A stretch of 64,000 bases of DNA from Apostichopus japonicus. Its lineage: Eukaryota > Echinodermata > Holothuroidea > Aspidochirotida > Stichopodidae. Positions 48,824 through 62,382 of the stretch are shown piece after piece. Made by a program: the position numbers and the translations under genes. Position 1 is the first letter of the stretch. Each line of letters begins with the position of its first letter. The notes beneath the pieces were generated by a model. The model had not been told where the DNA came from, searched no databases, and saw nothing but the letters and a program-made list of their open reading frames with translations. The stretch is taken from positions 38,218,501 through 38,282,500 of the forward strand of contig NC_092568.1 of NCBI RefSeq assembly GCF_037975245.1, written 5' to 3'.

Positions 48824-49539
48824 TTTTCATTTTTCCTCACCCACAACTCCGCACCCTTTCTTTCTTTATTTCTTTTTCACTATTCTTTTATCCTGTCATT
48901 GTTATGAAAAGTCCCTCCCCCCCCCCTCACCACCACCGTTGAAGACATTGACTTGCCATATACCACTATTGTTGTGACCTGATCATTGCAATCACAAGTT
49001 TTTCTCCAGCCCCCTTTAATTCGAGACAAGTGTATCATTAGGGCTATATCATTCCGCATGCATGCATGCACGCACGCACGAGTGTTCTCCCTCAGGAAAA
49101 GTGCCGAAAAGAAACGGGAGAACATCTTTCTTGATATGTTCTCAAACAAAATCTCTCGTTTTTTGTGGCTTGGATGTCGGAGTACACAAAAGGAAGTAAA
49201 TGTGATGCACAAATTAGGTCGATTGAGGCAATTTTAGACCACTTTAGGCTTCCCATGAGCAGCGTACGAACACTATGTTAAGAGGTTTGTTCACAAGTCG
49301 GACGAACGTGGCTAGCTTCAGACTCTCAGTGTGAGTGTGCGTGCGTGCGTCAGTCATTGGGGCAATCATATCCGGGCGTATATGCTACCATATAGCTTCT
49401 CAAGTCATATAAAAACATGCACATTATTTAGTTTAATGGGATAAGTAACCATATAGGTGGTCTAGAGTTGAACATCCAACTTTGCAAAATAAGTCTCGGG
49501 GCGGGCGGGTATAAAAAGCTTAAATTTCACCATTCTAAT

Positions 49540-49658
49540 GTCTACGACCATATCACGTTGAATATACCGGTTCTCGTCCGATCACCGAAGTCAAGCAGCG
49601 TCGAGCCTAGTCAGTACTTGGATGGGTGACCGCCTGGGAATACTAGGTGCCGTAGACT
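49540..49658 (+). rRNA. 5S ribosomal RNA, unit B32
   Basis: Complete copy. Following spacer C12; next copy at +837. Confidence 0.97.
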
Positions 49659-50376
49659 TTTTCATTTTTCCTCACCCACAACTCCGCACCCTTTCTTTCT
49701 TTATTTCTTTTTCACTATTCTTTTATCCTGTCATTGTTATGAAAAGTCCCTCCCCCCCCCCCCTCACCACCACCGTTGAAGACATTGACTTGCCATATAC
49801 CACTATTGTTGTGACCTGATCATTGCAATCACAAGTTTTTCTCCAGCCCCCTTTAATTCGAGACAAGTGTATCATTAGGGCTATATCATTCCGCATGCAT
49901 GCATGCACGCACGCACGAGTGTTCTCCCTCAGGAAAAGTGCCGAAAAGAAACGGGAGAACATCTTTCTTGATATGTTCTCAAACAAAATCTCTCGTTTTT
50001 TGTGGCTTGGATGTCGGAGTACACAAAAGGAAGTAAATGTGATGCACAAATTAGGTCGATTGAGGCAATTTTAGACCACTTTAGGCTTCCCATGAGCAGC
50101 GTACGAACACTATGTTAAGAGGTTTGTTCACAAGTCGGACGAACGTGGCTAGCTTCAGACTCTCAGTGTGAGTGTGCGTGCGTGCGTCAGTCATTGGGGC
50201 AATCATATCCGGGCGTATATGCTACCATATAGCTTCTCAAGTCATATAAAAACATGCACATTATTTAGTTTAATGGGATAAGTAACCATATAGGTGGTCT
50301 AGAGTTGAACATCCAACTTTGCAAAATAAGTCTCGGGGCGGGCGGGTATAAAAAGCTTAAATTTCACCATTCTAAT

Positions 50377-50495
50377 GTCTACGACCATATCACGTTGAAT
50401 ATACCGGTTCTCGTCCGATCACCGAAGTCAAGCAGCGTCGAGCCTAGTCAGTACTTGGATGGGTGACCGCCTGGGAATACTAGGTGCCGTAGACT
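50377..50495 (+). rRNA. 5S ribosomal RNA, unit B33
   Basis: Complete copy. Following spacer C11 with the short GCAT form, the first since unit B15; next copy at +832. Confidence 0.97.
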
Positions 50496-51208
50496 TTTTC
50501 ATTTTTCCTCACCCACAACTCCGCACCCTTTCTTTCTTTATTTCTTTTTCACTATTCTTTTATCCTGTCATTGTTATGAAAAGTCCCTCCCCCCCCCCCT
50601 CACCACCACCGTTGAAGACATTGACTTGCCATATACCACTATTGTTGTGACCTGATCATTGCAATCACAAGTTTTTCTCCAGCCCCCTTTAATTCGAGAC
50701 AAGTGTATCATTAGGGCTATATCATTCCGCATGCATGCACGCACGCACGAGTGTTCTCCCTCAGGAAAAGTGCCGAAAAGAAACGGGAGAACATCTTTCT
50801 TGATATGTTCTCAAACAAAATCTCTCGTTTTTTGTGGCTTGGATGTCGGAGTACACAAAAGGAAGTAAATGTGATGCACAAATTAGGTCGATTGAGGCAA
50901 TTTTAGACCACTTTAGGCTTCCCATGAGCAGCGTACGAACACTATGTTAAGAGGTTTGTTCACAAGTCGGACGAACGTGGCTAGCTTCAGACTCTCAGTG
51001 TGAGTGTGCGTGCGTGCGTCAGTCATTGGGGCAATCATATCCGGGCGTATATGCTACCATATAGCTTCTCAAGTCATATAAAAACATGCACATTATTTAG
51101 TTTAATGGGATAAGTAACCATATAGGTGGTCTAGAGTTGAACATCCAACTTTGCAAAATAAGTCTCGGGGCGGGCGGGTATAAAAAGCTTAAATTTCACC
51201 ATTCTAAT

Positions 51209-51327
51209 GTCTACGACCATATCACGTTGAATATACCGGTTCTCGTCCGATCACCGAAGTCAAGCAGCGTCGAGCCTAGTCAGTACTTGGATGGGTGACC
51301 GCCTGGGAATACTAGGTGCCGTAGACT
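51209..51327 (+). rRNA. 5S ribosomal RNA, unit B34
   Basis: Complete copy. Following spacer C10; next copy at +835. Confidence 0.97.
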
Positions 51328-52043
51328 TTTTCATTTTTCCTCACCCACAACTCCGCACCCTTTCTTTCTTTATTTCTTTTTCACTATTCTTTTATCCTGT
51401 CATTGTTATGAAAAGTCCCTCCCCCCCCCCTCACCACCACCGTTGAAGACATTGACTTGCCATATACCACTATTGTTGTGACCTGATCATTGCAATCACA
51501 AGTTTTTCTCCAGCCCCCTTTAATTCGAGACAAGTGTATCATTAGGGCTATATCATTCCGCATGCATGCATGCACGCACGCACGAGTGTTCTCCCTCAGG
51601 AAAAGTGCCGAAAAGAAACGGGAGAACATCTTTCTTGATATGTTCTCAAACAAAATCTCTCGTTTTTTGTGGCTTGGATGTCGGAGTACACAAAAGGAAG
51701 TAAATGTGATGCACAAATTAGGTCGATTGAGGCAATTTTAGACCACTTTAGGCTTCCCATGAGCAGCGTACGAACACTATGTTAAGAGGTTTGTTCACAA
51801 GTCGGACGAACGTGGCTAGCTTCAGACTCTCAGTGTGAGTGTGCGTGCGTGCGTCAGTCATTGGGGCAATCATATCCGGGCGTATATGCTACCATATAGC
51901 TTCTCAAGTCATATAAAAACATGCACATTATTTAGTTTAATGGGATAAGTAACCATATAGGTGGTCTAGAGTTGAACATCCAACTTTGCAAAATAAGTCT
52001 CGGGGCGGGCGGGTATAAAAAGCTTAAATTTCACCATTCTAAT

Positions 52044-52162
52044 GTCTACGACCATATCACGTTGAATATACCGGTTCTCGTCCGATCACCGAAGTCAAGC
52101 AGCGTCGAGCCTAGTCAGTACTTGGATGGGTGACCGCCTGGGAATACTAGGTGCCGTAGACT
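52044..52162 (+). rRNA. 5S ribosomal RNA, unit B35
   Basis: Complete copy. Following spacer C9; next copy at +834. Confidence 0.97.
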
Positions 52163-52877
52163 TTTTCATTTTTCCTCACCCACAACTCCGCACCCTTTCT
52201 TTCTTTATTTCTTTTTCACTATTCTTTTATCCTGTCATTGTTATGAAAAGTCCCTCCCCCCCCCTCACCACCACCGTTGAAGACATTGACTTGCCATATA
52301 CCACTATTGTTGTGACCTGATCATTGCAATCACAAGTTTTTCTCCAGCCCCCTTTAATTCGAGACAAGTGTATCATTAGGGCTATATCATTCCGCATGCA
52401 TGCATGCACGCACGCACGAGTGTTCTCCCTCAGGAAAAGTGCCGAAAAGAAACGGGAGAACATCTTTCTTGATATGTTCTCAAACAAAATCTCTCGTTTT
52501 TTGTGGCTTGGATGTCGGAGTACACAAAAGGAAGTAAATGTGATGCACAAATTAGGTCGATTGAGGCAATTTTAGACCACTTTAGGCTTCCCATGAGCAG
52601 CGTACGAACACTATGTTAAGAGGTTTGTTCACAAGTCGGACGAACGTGGCTAGCTTCAGACTCTCAGTGTGAGTGTGCGTGCGTGCGTCAGTCATTGGGG
52701 CAATCATATCCGGGCGTATATGCTACCATATAGCTTCTCAAGTCATATAAAAACATGCACATTATTTAGTTTAATGGGATAAGTAACCATATAGGTGGTC
52801 TAGAGTTGAACATCCAACTTTGCAAAATAAGTCTCGGGGCGGGCGGGTATAAAAAGCTTAAATTTCACCATTCTAAT

Positions 52878-52996
52878 GTCTACGACCATATCACGTTGAA
52901 TATACCGGTTCTCGTCCGATCACCGAAGTCAAGCAGCGTCGAGCCTAGTCAGTACTTGGATGGGTGACCGCCTGGGAATACTAGGTGCCGTAGACT
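52878..52996 (+). rRNA. 5S ribosomal RNA, unit B36
   Basis: Complete copy. Following spacer C12; next copy at +837. Confidence 0.97.
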
Positions 52997-53714
52997 TTTT
53001 CATTTTTCCTCACCCACAACTCCGCACCCTTTCTTTCTTTATTTCTTTTTCACTATTCTTTTATCCTGTCATTGTTATGAAAAGTCCCTCCCCCCCCCCC
53101 CTCACCACCACCGTTGAAGACATTGACTTGCCATATACCACTATTGTTGTGACCTGATCATTGCAATCACAAGTTTTTCTCCAGCCCCCTTTAATTCGAG
53201 ACAAGTGTATCATTAGGGCTATATCATTCCGCATGCATGCATGCACGCACGCACGAGTGTTCTCCCTCAGGAAAAGTGCCGAAAAGAAACGGGAGAACAT
53301 CTTTCTTGATATGTTCTCAAACAAAATCTCTCGTTTTTTGTGGCTTGGATGTCGGAGTACACAAAAGGAAGTAAATGTGATGCACAAATTAGGTCGATTG
53401 AGGCAATTTTAGACCACTTTAGGCTTCCCATGAGCAGCGTACGAACACTATGTTAAGAGGTTTGTTCACAAGTCGGACGAACGTGGCTAGCTTCAGACTC
53501 TCAGTGTGAGTGTGCGTGCGTGCGTCAGTCATTGGGGCAATCATATCCGGGCGTATATGCTACCATATAGCTTCTCAAGTCATATAAAAACATGCACATT
53601 ATTTAGTTTAATGGGATAAGTAACCATATAGGTGGTCTAGAGTTGAACATCCAACTTTGCAAAATAAGTCTCGGGGCGGGCGGGTATAAAAAGCTTAAAT
53701 TTCACCATTCTAAT

Positions 53715-53833
53715 GTCTACGACCATATCACGTTGAATATACCGGTTCTCGTCCGATCACCGAAGTCAAGCAGCGTCGAGCCTAGTCAGTACTTGGATGG
53801 GTGACCGCCTGGGAATACTAGGTGCCGTAGACT
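53715..53833 (+). rRNA. 5S ribosomal RNA, unit B37
   Basis: Complete copy. Following spacer C10; next copy at +835. Confidence 0.97.
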
Positions 53834-54549
53834 TTTTCATTTTTCCTCACCCACAACTCCGCACCCTTTCTTTCTTTATTTCTTTTTCACTATTCTTTTA
53901 TCCTGTCATTGTTATGAAAAGTCCCTCCCCCCCCCCTCACCACCACCGTTGAAGACATTGACTTGCCATATACCACTATTGTTGTGACCTGATCATTGCA
54001 ATCACAAGTTTTTCTCCAGCCCCCTTTAATTCGAGACAAGTGTATCATTAGGGCTATATCATTCCGCATGCATGCATGCACGCACGCACGAGTGTTCTCC
54101 CTCAGGAAAAGTGCCGAAAAGAAACGGGAGAACATCTTTCTTGATATGTTCTCAAACAAAATCTCTCGTTTTTTGTGGCTTGGATGTCGGAGTACACAAA
54201 AGGAAGTAAATGTGATGCACAAATTAGGTCGATTGAGGCAATTTTAGACCACTTTAGGCTTCCCATGAGCAGCGTACGAACACTATGTTAAGAGGTTTGT
54301 TCACAAGTCGGACGAACGTGGCTAGCTTCAGACTCTCAGTGTGAGTGTGCGTGCGTGCGTCAGTCATTGGGGCAATCATATCCGGGCGTATATGCTACCA
54401 TATAGCTTCTCAAGTCATATAAAAACATGCACATTATTTAGTTTAATGGGATAAGTAACCATATAGGTGGTCTAGAGTTGAACATCCAACTTTGCAAAAT
54501 AAGTCTCGGGGCGGGCGGGTATAAAAAGCTTAAATTTCACCATTCTAAT

Positions 54550-54668
54550 GTCTACGACCATATCACGTTGAATATACCGGTTCTCGTCCGATCACCGAAG
54601 TCAAGCAGCGTCGAGCCTAGTCAGTACTTGGATGGGTGACCGCCTGGGAATACTAGGTGCCGTAGACT
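54550..54668 (+). rRNA. 5S ribosomal RNA, unit B38
   Basis: Complete copy. Following spacer C11; next copy at +836. Confidence 0.97.
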
Positions 54669-55385
54669 TTTTCATTTTTCCTCACCCACAACTCCGCACC
54701 CTTTCTTTCTTTATTTCTTTTTCACTATTCTTTTATCCTGTCATTGTTATGAAAAGTCCCTCCCCCCCCCCCTCACCACCACCGTTGAAGACATTGACTT
54801 GCCATATACCACTATTGTTGTGACCTGATCATTGCAATCACAAGTTTTTCTCCAGCCCCCTTTAATTCGAGACAAGTGTATCATTAGGGCTATATCATTC
54901 CGCATGCATGCATGCACGCACGCACGAGTGTTCTCCCTCAGGAAAAGTGCCGAAAAGAAACGGGAGAACATCTTTCTTGATATGTTCTCAAACAAAATCT
55001 CTCGTTTTTTGTGGCTTGGATGTCGGAGTACACAAAAGGAAGTAAATGTGATGCACAAATTAGGTCGATTGAGGCAATTTTAGACCACTTTAGGCTTCCC
55101 ATGAGCAGCGTACGAACACTATGTTAAGAGGTTTGTTCACAAGTCGGACGAACGTGGCTAGCTTCAGACTCTCAGTGTGAGTGTGCGTGCGTGCGTCAGT
55201 CATTGGGGCAATCATATCCGGGCGTATATGCTACCATATAGCTTCTCAAGTCATATAAAAACATGCACATTATTTAGTTTAATGGGATAAGTAACCATAT
55301 AGGTGGTCTAGAGTTGAACATCCAACTTTGCAAAATAAGTCTCGGGGCGGGCGGGTATAAAAAGCTTAAATTTCACCATTCTAAT

Positions 55386-55504
55386 GTCTACGACCATATC
55401 ACGTTGAATATACCGGTTCTCGTCCGATCACCGAAGTCAAGCAGCGTCGAGCCTAGTCAGTACTTGGATGGGTGACCGCCTGGGAATACTAGGTGCCGTA
55501 GACT
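55386..55504 (+). rRNA. 5S ribosomal RNA, unit B39
   Basis: Complete copy. The second T-run after the gene is T4 instead of T5 (55511-55514), so the unit is +834 with C10. The primary T5 is intact. Confidence 0.97.
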
Positions 55505-56219
55505 TTTTCATTTTCCTCACCCACAACTCCGCACCCTTTCTTTCTTTATTTCTTTTTCACTATTCTTTTATCCTGTCATTGTTATGAAAAGTCCCTCCCC
55601 CCCCCCTCACCACCACCGTTGAAGACATTGACTTGCCATATACCACTATTGTTGTGACCTGATCATTGCAATCACAAGTTTTTCTCCAGCCCCCTTTAAT
55701 TCGAGACAAGTGTATCATTAGGGCTATATCATTCCGCATGCATGCATGCACGCACGCACGAGTGTTCTCCCTCAGGAAAAGTGCCGAAAAGAAACGGGAG
55801 AACATCTTTCTTGATATGTTCTCAAACAAAATCTCTCGTTTTTTGTGGCTTGGATGTCGGAGTACACAAAAGGAAGTAAATGTGATGCACAAATTAGGTC
55901 GATTGAGGCAATTTTAGACCACTTTAGGCTTCCCATGAGCAGCGTACGAACACTATGTTAAGAGGTTTGTTCACAAGTCGGACGAACGTGGCTAGCTTCA
56001 GACTCTCAGTGTGAGTGTGCGTGCGTGCGTCAGTCATTGGGGCAATCATATCCGGGCGTATATGCTACCATATAGCTTCTCAAGTCATATAAAAACATGC
56101 ACATTATTTAGTTTAATGGGATAAGTAACCATATAGGTGGTCTAGAGTTGAACATCCAACTTTGCAAAATAAGTCTCGGGGCGGGCGGGTATAAAAAGCT
56201 TAAATTTCACCATTCTAAT

Positions 56220-56338
56220 GTCTACGACCATATCACGTTGAATATACCGGTTCTCGTCCGATCACCGAAGTCAAGCAGCGTCGAGCCTAGTCAGTACTTG
56301 GATGGGTGACCGCCTGGGAATACTAGGTGCCGTAGACT
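56220..56338 (+). rRNA. 5S ribosomal RNA, unit B40
   Basis: Complete copy. Following spacer C12; next copy at +837. Confidence 0.97.
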
Positions 56339-57056
56339 TTTTCATTTTTCCTCACCCACAACTCCGCACCCTTTCTTTCTTTATTTCTTTTTCACTATTC
56401 TTTTATCCTGTCATTGTTATGAAAAGTCCCTCCCCCCCCCCCCTCACCACCACCGTTGAAGACATTGACTTGCCATATACCACTATTGTTGTGACCTGAT
56501 CATTGCAATCACAAGTTTTTCTCCAGCCCCCTTTAATTCGAGACAAGTGTATCATTAGGGCTATATCATTCCGCATGCATGCATGCACGCACGCACGAGT
56601 GTTCTCCCTCAGGAAAAGTGCCGAAAAGAAACGGGAGAACATCTTTCTTGATATGTTCTCAAACAAAATCTCTCGTTTTTTGTGGCTTGGATGTCGGAGT
56701 ACACAAAAGGAAGTAAATGTGATGCACAAATTAGGTCGATTGAGGCAATTTTAGACCACTTTAGGCTTCCCATGAGCAGCGTACGAACACTATGTTAAGA
56801 GGTTTGTTCACAAGTCGGACGAACGTGGCTAGCTTCAGACTCTCAGTGTGAGTGTGCGTGCGTGCGTCAGTCATTGGGGCAATCATATCCGGGCGTATAT
56901 GCTACCATATAGCTTCTCAAGTCATATAAAAACATGCACATTATTTAGTTTAATGGGATAAGTAACCATATAGGTGGTCTAGAGTTGAACATCCAACTTT
57001 GCAAAATAAGTCTCGGGGCGGGCGGGTATAAAAAGCTTAAATTTCACCATTCTAAT

Positions 57057-57175
57057 GTCTACGACCATATCACGTTGAATATACCGGTTCTCGTCCGATC
57101 ACCGAAGTCAAGCAGCGTCGAGCCTAGTCAGTACTTGGATGGGTGACCGCCTGGGAATACTAGGTGCCGTAGACT
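57057..57175 (+). rRNA. 5S ribosomal RNA, unit B41
   Basis: Complete copy. Its spacer (C10) enters the 100-N gap after about unit position 271. The next assembled gene is 1,024 bp away, and at least one more gene may be missing. Confidence 0.97.
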
Positions 57176-57327
57176 TTTTCATTTTTCCTCACCCACAACT
57201 CCGCACCCTTTCTTTCTTTATTTCTTTTTCACTATTCTTTTATCCTGTCATTGTTATGAAAAGTCCCTCCCCCCCCCCTCACCACCACCGTTGAAGACAT
57301 TGACTTGCCATATACCACTATTGTTGT

Positions 57328-57427
57328 NNNNNNNNNNNNNNNNNNNNNNNNNNNNNNNNNNNNNNNNNNNNNNNNNNNNNNNNNNNNNNNNNNNNNNNNN
57401 NNNNNNNNNNNNNNNNNNNNNNNNNNN
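57328..57427. other. assembly gap (100 N) inside family B
   Basis: Exactly 100 N. The left flank reaches about unit position 271 and the right flank restarts at about unit position 184, so the flanks overlap in unit coordinates by about 88 bp. A true tandem continuation needs about 747 bp or that plus whole units. The 100 N is therefore not a measured size. Confidence 0.97.
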
Positions 57428-58080
57428 TTATCCTGTCATTGTTATGAAAAGTCCCTCCCCCCCCCCCTCACCACCACCGTTGAAGACATTGACTTGCCAT
57501 ATACCACTATTGTTGTGACCTGATCATTGCAATCACAAGTTTTTCTCCAGCCCCCTTTAATTCGAGACAAGTGTATCATTAGGGCTATATCATTCCGCAT
57601 GCATGCATGCACGCACGCACGAGTGTTCTCCCTCAGGAAAAGTGCCGAAAAGAAACGGGAGAACATCTTTCTTGATATGTTCTCAAACAAAATCTCTCGT
57701 TTTTTGTGGCTTGGATGTCGGAGTACACAAAAGGAAGTAAATGTGATGCACAAATTAGGTCGATTGAGGCAATTTTAGACCACTTTAGGCTTCCCATGAG
57801 CAGCGTACGAACACTATGTTAAGAGGTTTGTTCACAAGTCGGACGAACGTGGCTAGCTTCAGACTCTCAGTGTGAGTGTGCGTGCGTGCGTCAGTCATTG
57901 GGGGCAATCATATCCGGGCGTATATGCTACCATATAGCTTCTCAAGTCATATAAAAACATGCACATTATTTAGTTTAATGGGATAAGTAACCATATAGGT
58001 GGTCTAGAGTTGAACATCCAACTTTGCAAAATAAGTCTCGGGGCGGGCGGGTATAAAAGCTTAAATTTCACCATTCTAAT

Positions 58081-58199
58081 GTCTACGACCATATCACGTT
58101 GAATATACCGGTTCTCGTCCGATCACCGAAGTCAAGCAGCGTCGAGCCTAGTCAGTACTTGGATGGGTGACCGCCTGGGAATACTAGGTGCCGTAGACT
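58081..58199 (+). rRNA. 5S ribosomal RNA, unit B42
   Basis: Complete copy. Its TATA-like element (58052-58059) is one A shorter than usual, and the spacer before it has an extra G at 57900-57904. Following spacer C12; next copy at +837. Confidence 0.97.
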
Positions 58200-58917
58200 T
58201 TTTCATTTTTCCTCACCCACAACTCCGCACCCTTTCTTTCTTTATTTCTTTTTCACTATTCTTTTATCCTGTCATTGTTATGAAAAGTCCCTCCCCCCCC
58301 CCCCTCACCACCACCGTTGAAGACATTGACTTGCCATATACCACTATTGTTGTGACCTGATCATTGCAATCACAAGTTTTTCTCCAGCCCCCTTTAATTC
58401 GAGACAAGTGTATCATTAGGGCTATATCATTCCGCATGCATGCATGCACGCACGCACGAGTGTTCTCCCTCAGGAAAAGTGCCGAAAAGAAACGGGAGAA
58501 CATCTTTCTTGATATGTTCTCAAACAAAATCTCTCGTTTTTTGTGGCTTGGATGTCGGAGTACACAAAAGGAAGTAAATGTGATGCACAAATTAGGTCGA
58601 TTGAGGCAATTTTAGACCACTTTAGGCTTCCCATGAGCAGCGTACGAACACTATGTTAAGAGGTTTGTTCACAAGTCGGACGAACGTGGCTAGCTTCAGA
58701 CTCTCAGTGTGAGTGTGCGTGCGTGCGTCAGTCATTGGGGCAATCATATCCGGGCGTATATGCTACCATATAGCTTCTCAAGTCATATAAAAACATGCAC
58801 ATTATTTAGTTTAATGGGATAAGTAACCATATAGGTGGTCTAGAGTTGAACATCCAACTTTGCAAAATAAGTCTCGGGGCGGGCGGGTATAAAAAGCTTA
58901 AATTTCACCATTCTAAT

Positions 58918-59036
58918 GTCTACGACCATATCACGTTGAATATACCGGTTCTCGTCCGATCACCGAAGTCAAGCAGCGTCGAGCCTAGTCAGTACTTGGA
59001 TGGGTGACCGCCTGGGAATACTAGGTGCCGTAGACT
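58918..59036 (+). rRNA. 5S ribosomal RNA, unit B43
   Basis: Complete copy. The following spacer has C11 plus three single-base homopolymer gains (59303-59306, 59442-59444, 59729-59734), giving +839, the longest family B unit. Confidence 0.97.
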
Positions 59037-59756
59037 TTTTCATTTTTCCTCACCCACAACTCCGCACCCTTTCTTTCTTTATTTCTTTTTCACTATTCTT
59101 TTATCCTGTCATTGTTATGAAAAGTCCCTCCCCCCCCCCCTCACCACCACCGTTGAAGACATTGACTTGCCATATACCACTATTGTTGTGACCTGATCAT
59201 TGCAATCACAAGTTTTTCTCCAGCCCCCTTTAATTCGAGACAAGTGTATCATTAGGGCTATATCATTCCGCATGCATGCATGCACGCACGCACGAGTGTT
59301 CTCCCCTCAGGAAAAGTGCCGAAAAGAAACGGGAGAACATCTTTCTTGATATGTTCTCAAACAAAATCTCTCGTTTTTTGTGGCTTGGATGTCGGAGTAC
59401 ACAAAAGGAAGTAAATGTGATGCACAAATTAGGTCGATTGAGGGCAATTTTAGACCACTTTAGGCTTCCCATGAGCAGCGTACGAACACTATGTTAAGAG
59501 GTTTGTTCACAAGTCGGACGAACGTGGCTAGCTTCAGACTCTCAGTGTGAGTGTGCGTGCGTGCGTCAGTCATTGGGGCAATCATATCCGGGCGTATATG
59601 CTACCATATAGCTTCTCAAGTCATATAAAAACATGCACATTATTTAGTTTAATGGGATAAGTAACCATATAGGTGGTCTAGAGTTGAACATCCAACTTTG
59701 CAAAATAAGTCTCGGGGCGGGCGGGTATAAAAAAGCTTAAATTTCACCATTCTAAT

Positions 59757-59875
59757 GTCTACGACCATATCACGTTGAATATACCGGTTCTCGTCCGATC
59801 ACCGAAGTCAAGCAGCGTCGAGCCTAGTCAGTACTTGGATGGGTGACCGCCTGGGAATACTAGGTGCCGTAGACT
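59757..59875 (+). rRNA. 5S ribosomal RNA, unit B44
   Basis: Complete copy whose TATA-like element has one extra A. The following spacer has C13, short GCAT, one T lost at about 60024 and one G gained at 60557-60560; next copy at +834. Confidence 0.97.
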
Positions 59876-60590
59876 TTTTCATTTTTCCTCACCCACAACT
59901 CCGCACCCTTTCTTTCTTTATTTCTTTTTCACTATTCTTTTATCCTGTCATTGTTATGAAAAGTCCCTCCCCCCCCCCCCCTCACCACCACCGTTGAAGA
60001 CATTGACTTGCCATATACCACTATGTTGTGACCTGATCATTGCAATCACAAGTTTTTCTCCAGCCCCCTTTAATTCGAGACAAGTGTATCATTAGGGCTA
60101 TATCATTCCGCATGCATGCACGCACGCACGAGTGTTCTCCCTCAGGAAAAGTGCCGAAAAGAAACGGGAGAACATCTTTCTTGATATGTTCTCAAACAAA
60201 ATCTCTCGTTTTTTGTGGCTTGGATGTCGGAGTACACAAAAGGAAGTAAATGTGATGCACAAATTAGGTCGATTGAGGCAATTTTAGACCACTTTAGGCT
60301 TCCCATGAGCAGCGTACGAACACTATGTTAAGAGGTTTGTTCACAAGTCGGACGAACGTGGCTAGCTTCAGACTCTCAGTGTGAGTGTGCGTGCGTGCGT
60401 CAGTCATTGGGGCAATCATATCCGGGCGTATATGCTACCATATAGCTTCTCAAGTCATATAAAAACATGCACATTATTTAGTTTAATGGGATAAGTAACC
60501 ATATAGGTGGTCTAGAGTTGAACATCCAACTTTGCAAAATAAGTCTCGGGGCGGGCGGGGTATAAAAAGCTTAAATTTCACCATTCTAAT

Positions 60591-60709
60591 GTCTACGACC
60601 ATATCACGTTGAATATACCGGTTCTCGTCCGATCACCGAAGTCAAGCAGCGTCGAGCCTAGTCAGTACTTGGATGGGTGACCGCCTGGGAATACTAGGTG
60701 CCGTAGACT
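60591..60709 (+). rRNA. 5S ribosomal RNA, unit B45
   Basis: Complete copy. Following spacer C11 with a private T-to-G change at 61211; next copy at +836. Confidence 0.97.
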
Positions 60710-61426
60710 TTTTCATTTTTCCTCACCCACAACTCCGCACCCTTTCTTTCTTTATTTCTTTTTCACTATTCTTTTATCCTGTCATTGTTATGAAAAGTCC
60801 CTCCCCCCCCCCCTCACCACCACCGTTGAAGACATTGACTTGCCATATACCACTATTGTTGTGACCTGATCATTGCAATCACAAGTTTTTCTCCAGCCCC
60901 CTTTAATTCGAGACAAGTGTATCATTAGGGCTATATCATTCCGCATGCATGCATGCACGCACGCACGAGTGTTCTCCCTCAGGAAAAGTGCCGAAAAGAA
61001 ACGGGAGAACATCTTTCTTGATATGTTCTCAAACAAAATCTCTCGTTTTTTGTGGCTTGGATGTCGGAGTACACAAAAGGAAGTAAATGTGATGCACAAA
61101 TTAGGTCGATTGAGGCAATTTTAGACCACTTTAGGCTTCCCATGAGCAGCGTACGAACACTATGTTAAGAGGTTTGTTCACAAGTCGGACGAACGTGGCT
61201 AGCTTCAGACGCTCAGTGTGAGTGTGCGTGCGTGCGTCAGTCATTGGGGCAATCATATCCGGGCGTATATGCTACCATATAGCTTCTCAAGTCATATAAA
61301 AACATGCACATTATTTAGTTTAATGGGATAAGTAACCATATAGGTGGTCTAGAGTTGAACATCCAACTTTGCAAAATAAGTCTCGGGGCGGGCGGGTATA
61401 AAAAGCTTAAATTTCACCATTCTAAT

Positions 61427-61545
61427 GTCTACGACCATATCACGTTGAATATACCGGTTCTCGTCCGATCACCGAAGTCAAGCAGCGTCGAGCCTAGTCA
61501 GTACTTGGATGGGTGACCGCCTGGGAATACTAGGTGCCGTAGACT
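61427..61545 (+). rRNA. 5S ribosomal RNA, unit B46
   Basis: Complete copy. Following spacer C12; next copy at +837. Confidence 0.97.
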
Positions 61546-62263
61546 TTTTCATTTTTCCTCACCCACAACTCCGCACCCTTTCTTTCTTTATTTCTTTTTC
61601 ACTATTCTTTTATCCTGTCATTGTTATGAAAAGTCCCTCCCCCCCCCCCCTCACCACCACCGTTGAAGACATTGACTTGCCATATACCACTATTGTTGTG
61701 ACCTGATCATTGCAATCACAAGTTTTTCTCCAGCCCCCTTTAATTCGAGACAAGTGTATCATTAGGGCTATATCATTCCGCATGCATGCATGCACGCACG
61801 CACGAGTGTTCTCCCTCAGGAAAAGTGCCGAAAAGAAACGGGAGAACATCTTTCTTGATATGTTCTCAAACAAAATCTCTCGTTTTTTGTGGCTTGGATG
61901 TCGGAGTACACAAAAGGAAGTAAATGTGATGCACAAATTAGGTCGATTGAGGCAATTTTAGACCACTTTAGGCTTCCCATGAGCAGCGTACGAACACTAT
62001 GTTAAGAGGTTTGTTCACAAGTCGGACGAACGTGGCTAGCTTCAGACTCTCAGTGTGAGTGTGCGTGCGTGCGTCAGTCATTGGGGCAATCATATCCGGG
62101 CGTATATGCTACCATATAGCTTCTCAAGTCATATAAAAACATGCACATTATTTAGTTTAATGGGATAAGTAACCATATAGGTGGTCTAGAGTTGAACATC
62201 CAACTTTGCAAAATAAGTCTCGGGGCGGGCGGGTATAAAAAGCTTAAATTTCACCATTCTAAT

Positions 62264-62382
62264 GTCTACGACCATATCACGTTGAATATACCGGTTCTCG
62301 TCCGATCACCGAAGTCAAGCAGCGTCGAGCCTAGTCAGTACTTGGATGGGTGACCGCCTGGGAATACTAGGTGCCGTAGACT
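62264..62382 (+). rRNA. 5S ribosomal RNA, unit B47
   Basis: Complete copy. Following spacer C11; next copy at +836. Confidence 0.97.

Noticed and set aside
57291-57523. Open frames spanning the N gap
   Set aside because: They exist only because N codons are not stops.
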